From Suilimivivens sp964507235 (GTDB lineage Bacteria > Bacillota > Clostridia > Lachnospirales > Lachnospiraceae), in assembly GCA_964507235.1 (NCBI GenBank), contig CAZDPE010000049.1, positions 1 to 16,802 on the forward strand: DNA of 16,802 bases, read 5' to 3'. The stretch's first letter is position 1; every line of letters starts with the position of its first letter. Below the pieces are notes generated by a model. That model was given only the letters and a program-made list of their open reading frames with translations, was not told where the DNA came from and made no database searches. This document shows positions 6,832 to 14,998 of the stretch, in pieces. Made by a program: the position numbers and the translations under genes.

Positions 6832-7674
6832 TTACTCTAAATTCACAGATTCCAGACAATTGCTAAGAAGCATGGCGATTGTCATGGGTCCCACGCCGCC
6901 GGGAACCGGAGTAATCGCACTGCAGATGGGCGCTACATCATCATAATCGACATCTCCGCAAAGCTTTCCGGCTTCATTGCGGTTAATGCCGACATCAATT
7001 ACAACCGCCCCTTCTTTCACATAATCTCTTGTAACCATCTTCGGCCTTCCTACTGCAACAATTAAAATATCAGCCCGCCTTGTAACTTCTTTTAAATCTG
7101 CCGTCCTGGAATGAGCAATCGTTACCGTAGCATTTTCACGCAGCATTAAAAGCGCCATAGGCTTTCCCACAATATTACTTCTGCCGAGAATCACACATTC
7201 CTTACCTGCAATTTCAATCCCGGAACGTTTTAAGAGCTGTATAATTCCCGCCGGAGTGCAGGATACAAATCCCGGCTGTCCGATACACAAAGCGCCTACA
7301 CTCTGGGGATGAAATCCATCCACATCCTTTTTCGGGTCAATGACCCTGATTACCTTGTCCTCATCAATATGGGCCGGCAGAGGCAGCTGTACTAAAATGC
7401 CGTTTACATCCTTACGGCCGTTTAATTCTTCAATCAGATTAAGCAGCTGCTCTTCACTTGTTTCTTCAGGAAGCTCATAAGAAAGAGAGCCGATTCCGAT
7501 ATATTCGCAGCCCTTCTTTTTATTATTAACATACACAGTAGATGCAGGATTATTTCCAACCTGGATGACCGCAAGCGTAACCGAAATCCCCTTAGCCGCA
7601 AGTTCACCTGCCTTTTCCTTCAATTCATCCTTTATCTGCTTTGAAATTAATTTTCCGTCGATTATTTTTGCCAT
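6832..7674 (-). CDS. folD: Bifunctional methylenetetrahydrofolate dehydrogenase / methenyltetrahydrofolate cyclohydrolase FolD
   Basis: The 280-residue cytoplasmic enzyme interconverts 5,10-methylene-THF, 5,10-methenyl-THF and 10-formyl-THF, usually with NADP. All family signatures are present: the folate-site Tyr48-x3-Lys52 (YVNNK), the QLPLP loop at 96-100, KDVDGFHP at 116-123 with the conserved Asp119, the nucleotide-binding GRSNIVGKP at 164-172, and the C-terminal TPVPGGVGPMTI at 255-266. Lys52 corresponds to the catalytic lysine of characterised FolD proteins. Length is normal. The ribosome site GAGG overlaps the fhs stop codon (TAGGAGG) 10 nt upstream of the ATG, so folD is surely translated from the fhs transcript. 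With Fhs it carries formate into the one-carbon pool. Confidence 0.97.
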   Translation of the reverse strand: MAKIIDGKLISKQIKDELKEKAGELAAKGISVTLAVIQVGNNPASTVYVNNKKKGCEYIGIGSLSYELPEETSEEQLLNLIEELNGRKDVNGILVQLPLPAHIDEDKVIRVIDPKKDVDGFHPQSVGALCIGQPGFVSCTPAGIIQLLKRSGIEIAGKECVILGRSNIVGKPMALLMLRENATVTIAHSRTADLKEVTRRADILIVAVGRPKMVTRDYVKEGAVVIDVGINRNEAGKLCGDVDYDDVAPICSAITPVPGGVGPMTIAMLLSNCLESVNLE

Positions 7675-7685
7675 ACTGTTTCCTC

Positions 7686-9356
7686 CTAGAACAGACCGGT
7701 AATAACACCGTCATTATTAACATCAATCTTAAATGCCGCAGGCTGTTTGGGAAGTCCCGGCATTGTCATAACCGCTCCGGTAAGCACTACAACAAATCCC
7801 GCTCCTGCCGATACATAAGCCTCTCTCACATTAATACGGAAGCCCGACGGCTTGCCCAATAAAGAAGGTTCATCAGAAAGTGAATACTGTGTTTTGGCCA
7901 TACAAACAGGAAGATGACCAAAGGAAAGCTCCTCCAGCTGTTTCAGCTGCTTTTCTGCAGAAGCCGTGTAATTTACGCCGTCTGCGCCATAAATTTCCTT
8001 TGCAACCGTTTCTATTTTTTCTTTCAGTGAAAATTTGTCATCATACAAAACCTTAAAATGACTTTCCTTGTTTTCCAGCGTGGACAATACCTTTTCAGCA
8101 AGCATAATGCCGCCCTCTCCGCCCTTTTCCCAAACCTCGGAAACAGCAAAATCACAATTTCTGTCTTCACAGAACTGTTTTACAAAATTAATTTCGTCTT
8201 CGGTATCTGTAACAAAGCTGTTCAGAGTCACCACTACCGGCACTCCATATTTCTGAAGATTTTCTATATGTTTTTCCAGATTTACAATTCCCTTTTTCAG
8301 GGCATTCAGATTTTCCTGCCCCAAATCAGCTTTTGCCACGCCGCCGTTATATTTAAGGGCTCTCACTGTTGCCACAAGCACTACAGCATCAGGCTTAAGC
8401 CCTGCCATCCTGCATTTAATATCAAAAAACTTCTCCGCTCCCAGGTCTGCGCCAAATCCCGCCTCGGTAATTACATAATCAGCCATTTTAAGAGCCGTCT
8501 TTGTAGCTCTTACGGAATTACATCCATGGGCAATATTGGCAAAAGGTCCGCCATGCACAATTGCAGGAGTATGCTCCAGAGTCTGGATCAGATTGGGCTT
8601 TAAGGCATCCTTTAAAAGCGCCGCCATGGCACCCACTGCATTTAAATCAGAGGCAGTTACCGGCTTGCCTTCATAATTATAGGCAACCACCATTTTTCCA
8701 AGCCGTTCCTTTAAATCCTTCATATTATCGGCAAGGCAGAGAACCGCCATAATTTCAGATGCAACAGTAATTACAAAATGGTCTTCCCGTACATAGCCAT
8801 CTGTCTTGGAGCCCAAACCTACAACAACATTGCGAAGCACTCTGTCATTCATATCAAGACATCTTTTCCAGACCACAGCTCTTGTATCAATTCCAAGTTC
8901 ATTTCCCTGCTGAATATGATTGTCAAGCATCGCAGCCAGCAGATTATTGGCAGAGGTTATCGCATGAAAATCACCGGTAAAATGCAGGTTCAAATCCTCC
9001 ATGGGCACTACCTGGGCATATCCGCCTCCTGCTGCACCCCCTTTTATTCCAAAACAAGGACCGAGAGAAGGCTCACGAAGCGCTATTACCGCCTTTTTTC
9101 CCAATTTCCCAAATGCCTGTCCTAAACCCACACTGGTAGTGGTCTTTCCTTCTCCTGCGGGAGTAGGATTAATAGCCGTTACCAAAATTAATTTTCCATC
9201 GTCATTGTTTTTAATCTTATCCATAAATTCATCGGATATTTTGGCCTTATATTTTCCATACAGTTCAAGTTCATCTTCAGAAATCTGAAGCTTCGCAGCA
9301 ACTTCCGTAATCGGTTTCAATACCGCTTCCTGTGCAATTTCAATATCAGTCTTCAT
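7686..9356 (-). CDS. fhs: Formate--tetrahydrofolate ligase (10-formyl-THF synthetase)
   Basis: The 556-residue product has the normal length for monofunctional bacterial Fhs, an ATP-dependent cytoplasmic enzyme that joins formate to tetrahydrofolate to give 10-formyl-THF. The nucleotide-binding P-loop reads TPAGEGKTTT at 65-74. Next come the conserved EPSLGPCFGIKGGAAGGG segment and MEDLNLHFTGDFHAI, both hallmarks of the family. GAGGAGGAAG stands about 4 nt before the ATG, and the gene starts 18 nt after the ftsK stop. In acetogens this is the second step of the methyl branch of the Wood-Ljungdahl pathway. In other clostridia it supplies purine and methionine synthesis, so the gene alone does not prove acetogenesis. 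FolD follows directly. Confidence 0.98.
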   Translation of the reverse strand: MKTDIEIAQEAVLKPITEVAAKLQISEDELELYGKYKAKISDEFMDKIKNNDDGKLILVTAINPTPAGEGKTTTSVGLGQAFGKLGKKAVIALREPSLGPCFGIKGGAAGGGYAQVVPMEDLNLHFTGDFHAITSANNLLAAMLDNHIQQGNELGIDTRAVVWKRCLDMNDRVLRNVVVGLGSKTDGYVREDHFVITVASEIMAVLCLADNMKDLKERLGKMVVAYNYEGKPVTASDLNAVGAMAALLKDALKPNLIQTLEHTPAIVHGGPFANIAHGCNSVRATKTALKMADYVITEAGFGADLGAEKFFDIKCRMAGLKPDAVVLVATVRALKYNGGVAKADLGQENLNALKKGIVNLEKHIENLQKYGVPVVVTLNSFVTDTEDEINFVKQFCEDRNCDFAVSEVWEKGGEGGIMLAEKVLSTLENKESHFKVLYDDKFSLKEKIETVAKEIYGADGVNYTASAEKQLKQLEELSFGHLPVCMAKTQYSLSDEPSLLGKPSGFRINVREAYVSAGAGFVVVLTGAVMTMPGLPKQPAAFKIDVNNDGVITGLF

Positions 9357-9374
9357 ATTCTTCCTCCTCGCATA

Positions 9375-12149
9375 TTACAGATTTTCTTCTATGTACTGCT
9401 CAAACTGTTCCAGACTCATAAGTACCTTACGGGGTTTGGTTCCTTCCTCTTCCCCCACCACACCGGCTTCGCAAAGCTGATCCATAATTCTGGCCGCCCT
9501 GTTAAATCCAATTTTAAATACTCTCTGCAGCATACCGATAGACGCCTTATCCTTATCAATAATAAATTTTCCGGCATCTACAAAATATTCATCTCTTTCC
9601 TGTCCGCCATCGCTGCCGGAGCTTCCTCCCGAAGTACCAATATTCGCTATTTTTTCCTGAATATCCTCGCCGTAAATATTACCAAGCTTTTGATTCTTTA
9701 AAAATTCTACTACATCCGAAACTTCCTTGTCCGACACAAAAGCCCCCTGAACTCTGGCAGGCTTACTGTAACCCTGGGGATAAAACAGCATATCGCCTTT
9801 ACCCAGCAGCTTTTCCGCTCCGTTCATATCAAGAATCGTTCTGGAATCCACGCCGCTCGATACGCTGAACGCCACACGGCTCGGCATATTGGCCTTGATT
9901 AAGCCGGTAATGACATCCACAGAAGGTCTTTGCGTTGCAATGATCAGATGAATTCCGGCTGCCCTTGCAAGCTGCGCAAGACGGCAAATGGACTCTTCCA
10001 CTTCTCCCGGCGATACCATCATTAAATCTGCAAGTTCGTCTACAATAATAACTATCTGAGGCATCCTGGCAGGAGCATCCGCTTCTCCCTTCGCCTTCAT
10101 TTCTTCCACCTTCTTGTTATATCCCTTTAAATCCCTGACGTTGAAATCCGCAAACTTCTGATAGCGATCCGTCATTTCCGCAACACCCCAGTGAAGAGCG
10201 GCGGCGGCTTTTTTAGGGTCTGTTACAACTGGTATAAGGAGATGGGGAATTCCATTATAAACACTTAATTCAACAACCTTGGGGTCCACCATAATCATCT
10301 TTACATCATCAGGATGAGATTTGTATAAAATACTCATTATCAGGGTATTGATGCAAACTGATTTTCCGGATCCGGTTGCCCCTGCAATTAGCATGTGAGG
10401 CATCTTGCCGATATCGGCCACCACTGTCTTTCCCGCAATGTCCTTCCCTACTGCAAAGGCAATATTGGAAGGAAATTCTTTAAATTCTTTTGATTCCAAT
10501 AAATCACGAAGGGCAACCGAAGAATTTTCTTTATTAGGCACTTCAATACCAATTGCAGCTTTTCCCGGAATAGGCGCCTCCATCCTGATATCGGTAGCTG
10601 CTAAATTCAGCTTAATATCATCTGTAAGCCCTACTATCTTGCTTACCTTCACACCCTGCTCCGGCTGCAGCTCATACCTTGTAACTGCAGGTCCCTGACT
10701 GATATCTGTAATAGTTACCTTTACGCCAAAGGTCTGAAGTGTCTGACGAAGTCTTTCTGCCGTTTCCTTTAGCTCCCTTGTGGAATCACCGGATTTGCCT
10801 GTTCCCTTTTTCAACAAATTGATGGGAGGGAAAATGTATTTCTTTACAGGTTTATCAGCCTGCATTTCTTTATACATCTCGCCGGTCACTACCGTTCCTA
10901 CAGCTCCGGAAGAACTTCTTACTGTTTCTGCAGGTTTCTTCAGTTCTGCCACGGGTTTCCTAAACTCAGAAATTTTCCCCTGAATTTCTCTGGTTTCATT
11001 CTCCGAATCGGCTGTATTCTCTCCGAATAATTCCTCACTCCTATCAGTTTCGGCATTTACTTCATAATTTTCATATTCACTTTCTGCAGATTCTTCCTCC
11101 GGATTATTAAATATACCTGTAATTTCAGATATATCATCGCTTGTCTGTTCCGCATCATCCCCATAAACGCTGTTTATTCTGATTCTCTCAAAATCAAATT
11201 CATCCCCGGCTGTATCTTCTTCAGATACTGAATCACCTGCGGATACCGGATGTTCTATTCTCTCATCAAAATCCTGAAGATTAATTTCATGAATATCATC
11301 TCTGTTCTTTTCTTTATGTACTTCTTCTTTTGCAAGAGAAGTATCTATCATCACGCCGCTTACTTTTTTATCCATTCTCAGGATTTTTTCATTTTCAATC
11401 TCTTCCTCCCACAGCAGTTTTTCCTCCCTGCGAAGGCGCCTTTCCTCTTCCTGTTCTTCTCTTCTTATTCGGGCTCTTTCTCTCCGATATTCCGCATCTT
11501 CCCTGGTTCTCTCATAAACCTTGCGTCCCCCGGTCTTCACTCCTGAAACAAAGGATTTTTCCGTTAATACCACAACAGATATAATCGCCCCCACCAGAAC
11601 TGACAGAACCGTGCCGATAAGTCCAAGAAAATGATATAGCAGGTAGGCCACGCTGCCTGAAATAACGCCGCCCCCGTTTTTCTCCTGACTGCAGCTTTCA
11701 TAAATTTCCTTTATCTGATAACTTTCCGCATTTGACGGTTTTCCGGTAAATAACTCAAAAACCACACCTGCAACCAACAGAAGTACAGCCCCCGCAACCA
11801 GCTTTCTGACAGCTATGACATTACCGCTGTTTACCATGCCAAATGCAATCATCAGAAAAAGAACAACAGGCATAATATAAGCTATGATTCCAAAAATTCC
11901 GAACATAACCCCGCTGATGATATTTCCTGCCACTCCTATAATTCCGAAATTACATAAAAAGAGAAATACGCATACAGCAAATAAAACAATCAGCAGAATT
12001 TCATTTCTGATTGCAATGTCCATAGGCTCACTGTTTCGCGTATTTCTTCTGTTATTTGTTGATTTTTTTTGCGTTGTTCTGGCTGAACTGTTTCTTTTTC
12101 CTGAAGAAGATGTTCCTCTGCCAGCCGTATTTTTCTTTGTCTGTGCCAT
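9375..12149 (-). CDS. ftsK: DNA translocase of the FtsK/SpoIIIE family
   Basis: The 924-residue protein pumps chromosomal DNA through the division or sporulation septum. A basic, Ser/Thr/Asn-rich N-terminus (1-45) precedes four probable transmembrane segments (about 49-71, 78-105, 113-135 and 164-194). A long charged linker (about 210-440) follows, first Arg/Glu-rich and coiled-coil-like, then acidic. The motor has Walker A AGATGSGKS at 589-597, VDPKVVELSVYNGIPHL at 621-637 and Walker B VIIVDELADLM at 700-710. The C-terminal gamma domain (about 857-920, with IGFNRAARIMDQLCEAGVVG) is the winged helix that reads orientation motifs. The linker makes it longer than Bacillus SpoIIIE (about 790). 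AAGGGG lies 9 nt before the ATG, and a good promoter lies 49-77 nt upstream. Linkage to tepA matches Bacillus ymfB-spoIIIE and hints at the SpoIIIE orthologue; vegetative and sporulation roles cannot be separated from sequence. Confidence 0.97.
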   Translation of the reverse strand: MAQTKKNTAGRGTSSSGKRNSSARTTQKKSTNNRRNTRNSEPMDIAIRNEILLIVLFAVCVFLFLCNFGIIGVAGNIISGVMFGIFGIIAYIMPVVLFLMIAFGMVNSGNVIAVRKLVAGAVLLLVAGVVFELFTGKPSNAESYQIKEIYESCSQEKNGGGVISGSVAYLLYHFLGLIGTVLSVLVGAIISVVVLTEKSFVSGVKTGGRKVYERTREDAEYRRERARIRREEQEEERRLRREEKLLWEEEIENEKILRMDKKVSGVMIDTSLAKEEVHKEKNRDDIHEINLQDFDERIEHPVSAGDSVSEEDTAGDEFDFERIRINSVYGDDAEQTSDDISEITGIFNNPEEESAESEYENYEVNAETDRSEELFGENTADSENETREIQGKISEFRKPVAELKKPAETVRSSSGAVGTVVTGEMYKEMQADKPVKKYIFPPINLLKKGTGKSGDSTRELKETAERLRQTLQTFGVKVTITDISQGPAVTRYELQPEQGVKVSKIVGLTDDIKLNLAATDIRMEAPIPGKAAIGIEVPNKENSSVALRDLLESKEFKEFPSNIAFAVGKDIAGKTVVADIGKMPHMLIAGATGSGKSVCINTLIMSILYKSHPDDVKMIMVDPKVVELSVYNGIPHLLIPVVTDPKKAAAALHWGVAEMTDRYQKFADFNVRDLKGYNKKVEEMKAKGEADAPARMPQIVIIVDELADLMMVSPGEVEESICRLAQLARAAGIHLIIATQRPSVDVITGLIKANMPSRVAFSVSSGVDSRTILDMNGAEKLLGKGDMLFYPQGYSKPARVQGAFVSDKEVSDVVEFLKNQKLGNIYGEDIQEKIANIGTSGGSSGSDGGQERDEYFVDAGKFIIDKDKASIGMLQRVFKIGFNRAARIMDQLCEAGVVGEEEGTKPRKVLMSLEQFEQYIEENL

Positions 12150-12166
12150 ACAATAAAACCCCTTTA

Positions 12167-12182
12167 GTACTTTTTAAAGTAC
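12167..12182. repeat. Short dyad in the ftsK leader
   Basis: GTACTTT (12167-12173) and AAAGTAC (12176-12182) form a 7-bp inverted repeat with two central bases. It lies about 10-25 nt downstream of the predicted ftsK transcription start. As an RNA hairpin it would be weak; as DNA it has the size and symmetry of a repressor operator. The regulator is unknown. Confidence 0.35.
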
Positions 12183-12197
12183 CACATAATCTTTTAT

Positions 12198-12226
12198 AGT
12201 ATAGCATTTTAAATTTATCTTGTCAC
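12198..12226 (-). promoter_or_regulatory. Promoter for ftsK and downstream genes
   Basis: The minus strand has a -35 box GTGACA (12226-12221), a 17-nt spacer and a -10 box TATACT (12203-12198). Each box is one base from consensus, and TG at 12206-12205 forms an extended -10. The predicted start near 12191 leaves a leader of about 40 nt before the ftsK ATG. Placement in the only sizeable gap (115 nt) between tepA and ftsK supports it. Confidence 0.75.
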
Positions 12227-12264
12227 CCTCAAGATTTTTTTCGCTCAATTTATTTTTATAAAAA

Positions 12265-12975
12265 TTATTTTTTCTTTTCGGCCTTCTGCATTTTCTTTTT
12301 CTTATCTATGAGTGAATGCAATTTTGACATTGCTTCCTTTATCCCTCCGGTTTCATTAATAATACCTTCTTCCACAGCCTCTTCTCCCACAAGAATTGTT
12401 CCCACATCTTTAGTGAGCACTCCTGTTTCCATCATCAATTCTTCAAAACGCTCTTTACTGACATCACAATGCTCACACACAAAACCGGTAATTCTGTTTT
12501 GAATCTGCTTGAAATAATCAAAAGTCTGCGGTACACCGATTACCATGCCATTCATCCGCACAGGATGAATCACCATAGTTCCCGTAGGCACTATGAAAGA
12601 ATAATCAGTGCTGACAGCAATTGGAACACCAATGGAATGGCTTCCTCCTAAAACAAGCGATACGGCAGGCTTACTCAAAGAAGCTATCATTTCGGCAATG
12701 GCCAGTCCTGCTTCCACATCACCGCCCATAGTATTCAATAAAACCAGCAACCCATCTATTTCCCTGCTGTCCTCAATAGCCGCAAGCTGGGGAAGAATAT
12801 GCTCATACTTTGTTGTCTTGGAATTACTTCCCAAATTATCATGTCCCTCCACCTCACCGATAATTGTAATCAGGTGAATGCTGTTTTCTTTTCCGTTTCT
12901 GTCAAGTGTAACCTGACCTGACTCTTCAATTCTTTCACTTCTATGCTTTTCTTCTTCCACCTTTTTCCCCGACAT
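12265..12975 (-). CDS. tepA: ClpP-class serine protease, TepA/YmfB type
   Basis: The 236-residue product has the ClpP/crotonase fold. Catalytic residues can be aligned to ClpP: the serine in GGSHSIG (Ser114), the histidine in VIHPVRMNG (His137) and an aspartate in LTKDVGTI (Asp190) ahead of GEEAVEEGIINE. A Lys/Glu-rich N-terminus (1-30) and a Lys-rich C-terminal tail (225-236) replace the usual ClpP ends, so docking to ClpX/ClpA-type unfoldases is doubtful. Bacillus TepA (YmfB) was linked to protein translocation and to degradation of small spore proteins, and it also sits directly before spoIIIE, which favours this name over ClpP. ATG 12975 is chosen because GAGG lies 6 nt upstream; a GTG four codons earlier overlaps that site. 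It starts only 27 nt after a strong terminator, so how it is transcribed is unclear. Confidence 0.88.
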   Translation of the reverse strand: MSGKKVEEEKHRSERIEESGQVTLDRNGKENSIHLITIIGEVEGHDNLGSNSKTTKYEHILPQLAAIEDSREIDGLLVLLNTMGGDVEAGLAIAEMIASLSKPAVSLVLGGSHSIGVPIAVSTDYSFIVPTGTMVIHPVRMNGMVIGVPQTFDYFKQIQNRITGFVCEHCDVSKERFEELMMETGVLTKDVGTILVGEEAVEEGIINETGGIKEAMSKLHSLIDKKKKMQKAEKKK

Positions 12976-13002
12976 GTTTAACCTCACTTTCTTTTGTCAT
13001 GC

Positions 13003-13043
13003 CATACTAAAAAGGACTGGTTTTTCCAGTCCTTTTTAGTATG
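13003..13043 (-). terminator. Strong intrinsic terminator with perfect 18-bp stem
   Basis: CATACTAAAAAGGACTGG (13003-13020) is an exact inverted match to 13026-13043 across a five-base loop of one repeated base. On the minus strand the core GGACTGG/CCAGTCC hairpin is preceded by A5 and followed by T5, the classic bidirectional terminator layout. It ends the corC-yebC-membrane protein unit about 37 nt after its last stop codon. Confidence 0.92.
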
Positions 13044-13079
13044 TTTTATATATAAAATTTTTATGCATAAGATTATTGT

Positions 13080-14276
13080 TCAAATATCAAAATCGTCACC
13101 CTCATTAATTTCAAAATCGAAATCATCTTTTCTCTCATCCAGTTTAAAATCCAGCGTTCTTTTTACGTGTTTTTTGGGCAGCGGTAACGGATTCTTTATA
13201 TAATTAATTTTTTCTTCCGCTTCTTTTTCCATTTCCCTTTCCGCCTTTTCTTCTTTCGTTTCTTCACATTCCGGTGTCTTTTCTTGTGCAGGCTGAGCTT
13301 TCTTTACCGGCACTGTTTTTTTCTGTCTGTTATATTTATCAGCTGCAGCCTGAAGCACTGTTCCTGCCAAAACCACAAACGGCAGCCAAATCACAAGCCA
13401 AAGTTCCACATCCTGCCATCTGCCGTTTTCAAACCGGTAAAACTGCAAAAGCCACCATTCCAGCTGTTCCTTAATAAAATTACCTGTAATTCCGGTATAT
13501 TTCATTAATGTACAGTATCCGCCAAGAAGCATTCCTAAAATAAGAACAAAAAGCTGTGAGGAAACAGGCATAATTTCTTCCCGGTCATCCGGTTCCCAGT
13601 TTTCTCCTCTTACCAGACGTTCCATTTCAACCGCAGCGCTCTGATTTTTCCGCCTTTCATTTAATCCCGGTTCATTTTTAACTACTGCATAAATAAGAAC
13701 TAAAAGCAGCAAAAAACCGAGATGATGCCAAATACAGATAATCCCCAGGATAAATCCTGTTATCATAAGATATAATTCTCCCCGGTTATTTCTATACCAG
13801 CCATTTTCCTTTGTTTTCTTATAAAAAATCCCTAACAACATAAAAACCAGGGACCAGCCGAACAAAAAGTAATTCTCCGGAGAAACTTTAAAAATCCCTG
13901 CTATCATCCACGGGGAAAAAGAAAATAATATCATTTCAAAAAAAGCGGCGGCCCTTCCAAATAAGCAGCGGCAACCCAGAAATAAAAATAAGAAAGACGC
14001 CGCCTGCAGAATTATATGGTATCCCGCAATTATTTCCATTCTATTACCGGTAAATTTCAAAACCTCCGTTAAACTTTCCGTATATGCAAAAACATTTCCC
14101 GAAGTCATAACCGGTTCTTTTTCCTCTGCCTGAACCGCAGAAGTTTGATAATATCCAAAATTATCTGTAACCGCTATTTGGCCTGACATCATCAAAAAGA
14201 GCCTGATGCCTAATGCTATTGCCAAACATAAAATTACACAAGAACTTTCCTTTACTGCCGTAGAAATATTATTCAT
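13080..14276 (-). CDS. Multi-spanning membrane protein with charged C-terminal tail, function unknown
   Basis: The 398-residue product has about eight hydrophobic segments (near 11-30, 84-105, 108-128, 136-152, 168-184, 186-200, 241-258 and 291-310). A charged loop separates the sixth and seventh (about 201-238). Between the first two lies an outside loop (31-83) in the position of the catalytic loop of GT-C glycosyltransferases, but I do not see a clear catalytic acidic motif, so that link is only a thought. The tail (about 316-398) is Lys/Glu-rich, then carries NPLPLPKKHVKRTLDF (362-377), and ends in an Asp/Phe-rich acidic stretch. I have the impression that this tail motif recurs in clostridial proteins but cannot check it. 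ATG 14276 overlaps the yebC stop (ATGAATAA), implying coupled translation; its own ribosome site is weak. A start 17 codons earlier, inside yebC, is possible. Confidence 0.8.
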   Translation of the reverse strand: MNNISTAVKESSCVILCLAIALGIRLFLMMSGQIAVTDNFGYYQTSAVQAEEKEPVMTSGNVFAYTESLTEVLKFTGNRMEIIAGYHIILQAASFLFLFLGCRCLFGRAAAFFEMILFSFSPWMIAGIFKVSPENYFLFGWSLVFMLLGIFYKKTKENGWYRNNRGELYLMITGFILGIICIWHHLGFLLLLVLIYAVVKNEPGLNERRKNQSAAVEMERLVRGENWEPDDREEIMPVSSQLFVLILGMLLGGYCTLMKYTGITGNFIKEQLEWWLLQFYRFENGRWQDVELWLVIWLPFVVLAGTVLQAAADKYNRQKKTVPVKKAQPAQEKTPECEETKEEKAEREMEKEAEEKINYIKNPLPLPKKHVKRTLDFKLDERKDDFDFEINEGDDFDI

Positions 14277-14997
14277 CCCAATTATGGTACACCGCCTGTA
14301 CATCATCATCTTCATCAAGTAAATCAAGAATTCTGTTTAAATTCTTAACAGCTGTTTCATCCGTTAATTCCACGTAATTCTGAGGAATCAATGTAACTTC
14401 GGCAGATACAAAAGTAATTCCTTCCTCCTGAACTGCCTTTAATACACCATCAAAAGCCTCCGGCTCAGTAATAATTTCATAGCTGTCATCTTCCTCGGAA
14501 AAATCTTCCGCACCTGCATCCAGCGCCAGCATCATTAATTCGTCAGCATCTCCCTCATATTCTTCCTTATCAATGATAATCTGACCCTTTTTATCAAACA
14601 TAAAAGATACACAGCCGGGAGTTCCCACATTGCCGTTTCCTTTGGTAAATGCATTCCTTACATTAGCAGCCGTTCTGTTCTGATTATCCGTAAGGGCATC
14701 TACGATAATGGCAATTCCGTTAGGCCCATAACCTTCGTATGTAATGTATTTGTAATTTACGTTTCCGACATCTCCGGCCGCCTTCTTGATTCCTCTGTCA
14801 ATTGTGTCGTTTGGCATATTGTTGGCTTTTGCCTTTGCAATTACCTGTGCCAGCTTGGAATTATTGGCAGGATCCGGACCTCCTTCCTTTACCGCTACTG
14901 CAATTTCTCTGCCGATAATGGTAAATATTTTACCCTTTGCAGCATCATTTTTTTCCTTTTTATGCTTTATGTTTGCAAATTTTGAATGTCCTGACAT
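14269..14997 (-). CDS. yebC: YebC/PmpR (TACO1-like) family protein
   Basis: The 242-residue cytoplasmic protein matches the YebC family in length and motifs. It starts MSGHSKFANIKHKK (most relatives have Trp where this has Phe7). It continues with GREIAVAVKEGGPDP (29-43) and a central block with MPNDTIDRGIKKA and YEGYGPNGIAIIVD (87-100), and ends with an acidic C-terminus. The family was annotated as DNA-binding transcriptional regulators. More recent work on bacterial YebC and mitochondrial TACO1 supports a role in translation, easing ribosome stalling at difficult stretches such as prolines. Which role applies here cannot be read from sequence. ATG 14997 lies 1 nt after the upstream stop codon, with GAGGAG inside the end of that gene. 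An in-frame start nine codons upstream lacks the family's conserved beginning. Confidence 0.95.
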   Translation of the reverse strand: MSGHSKFANIKHKKEKNDAAKGKIFTIIGREIAVAVKEGGPDPANNSKLAQVIAKAKANNMPNDTIDRGIKKAAGDVGNVNYKYITYEGYGPNGIAIIVDALTDNQNRTAANVRNAFTKGNGNVGTPGCVSFMFDKKGQIIIDKEEYEGDADELMMLALDAGAEDFSEEDDSYEIITEPEAFDGVLKAVQEEGITFVSAEVTLIPQNYVELTDETAVKNLNRILDLLDEDDDVQAVYHNWDE

Positions 14998-14998
14998 G

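Noticed and set aside
12240..12270. AT-rich hairpin (ATTTTT/AAAAAT) after the tepA stop as a terminator
   Set aside because: It has no G-C core and no downstream T-run in the right place; a chance result of AT richness is more likely.
12265..12987. Annotation as housekeeping ClpP
   Set aside because: The catalytic triad aligns, but the charged N-terminus, basic tail and IHPVRMNG signature differ from ClpP, and the position before ftsK/spoIIIE matches TepA.
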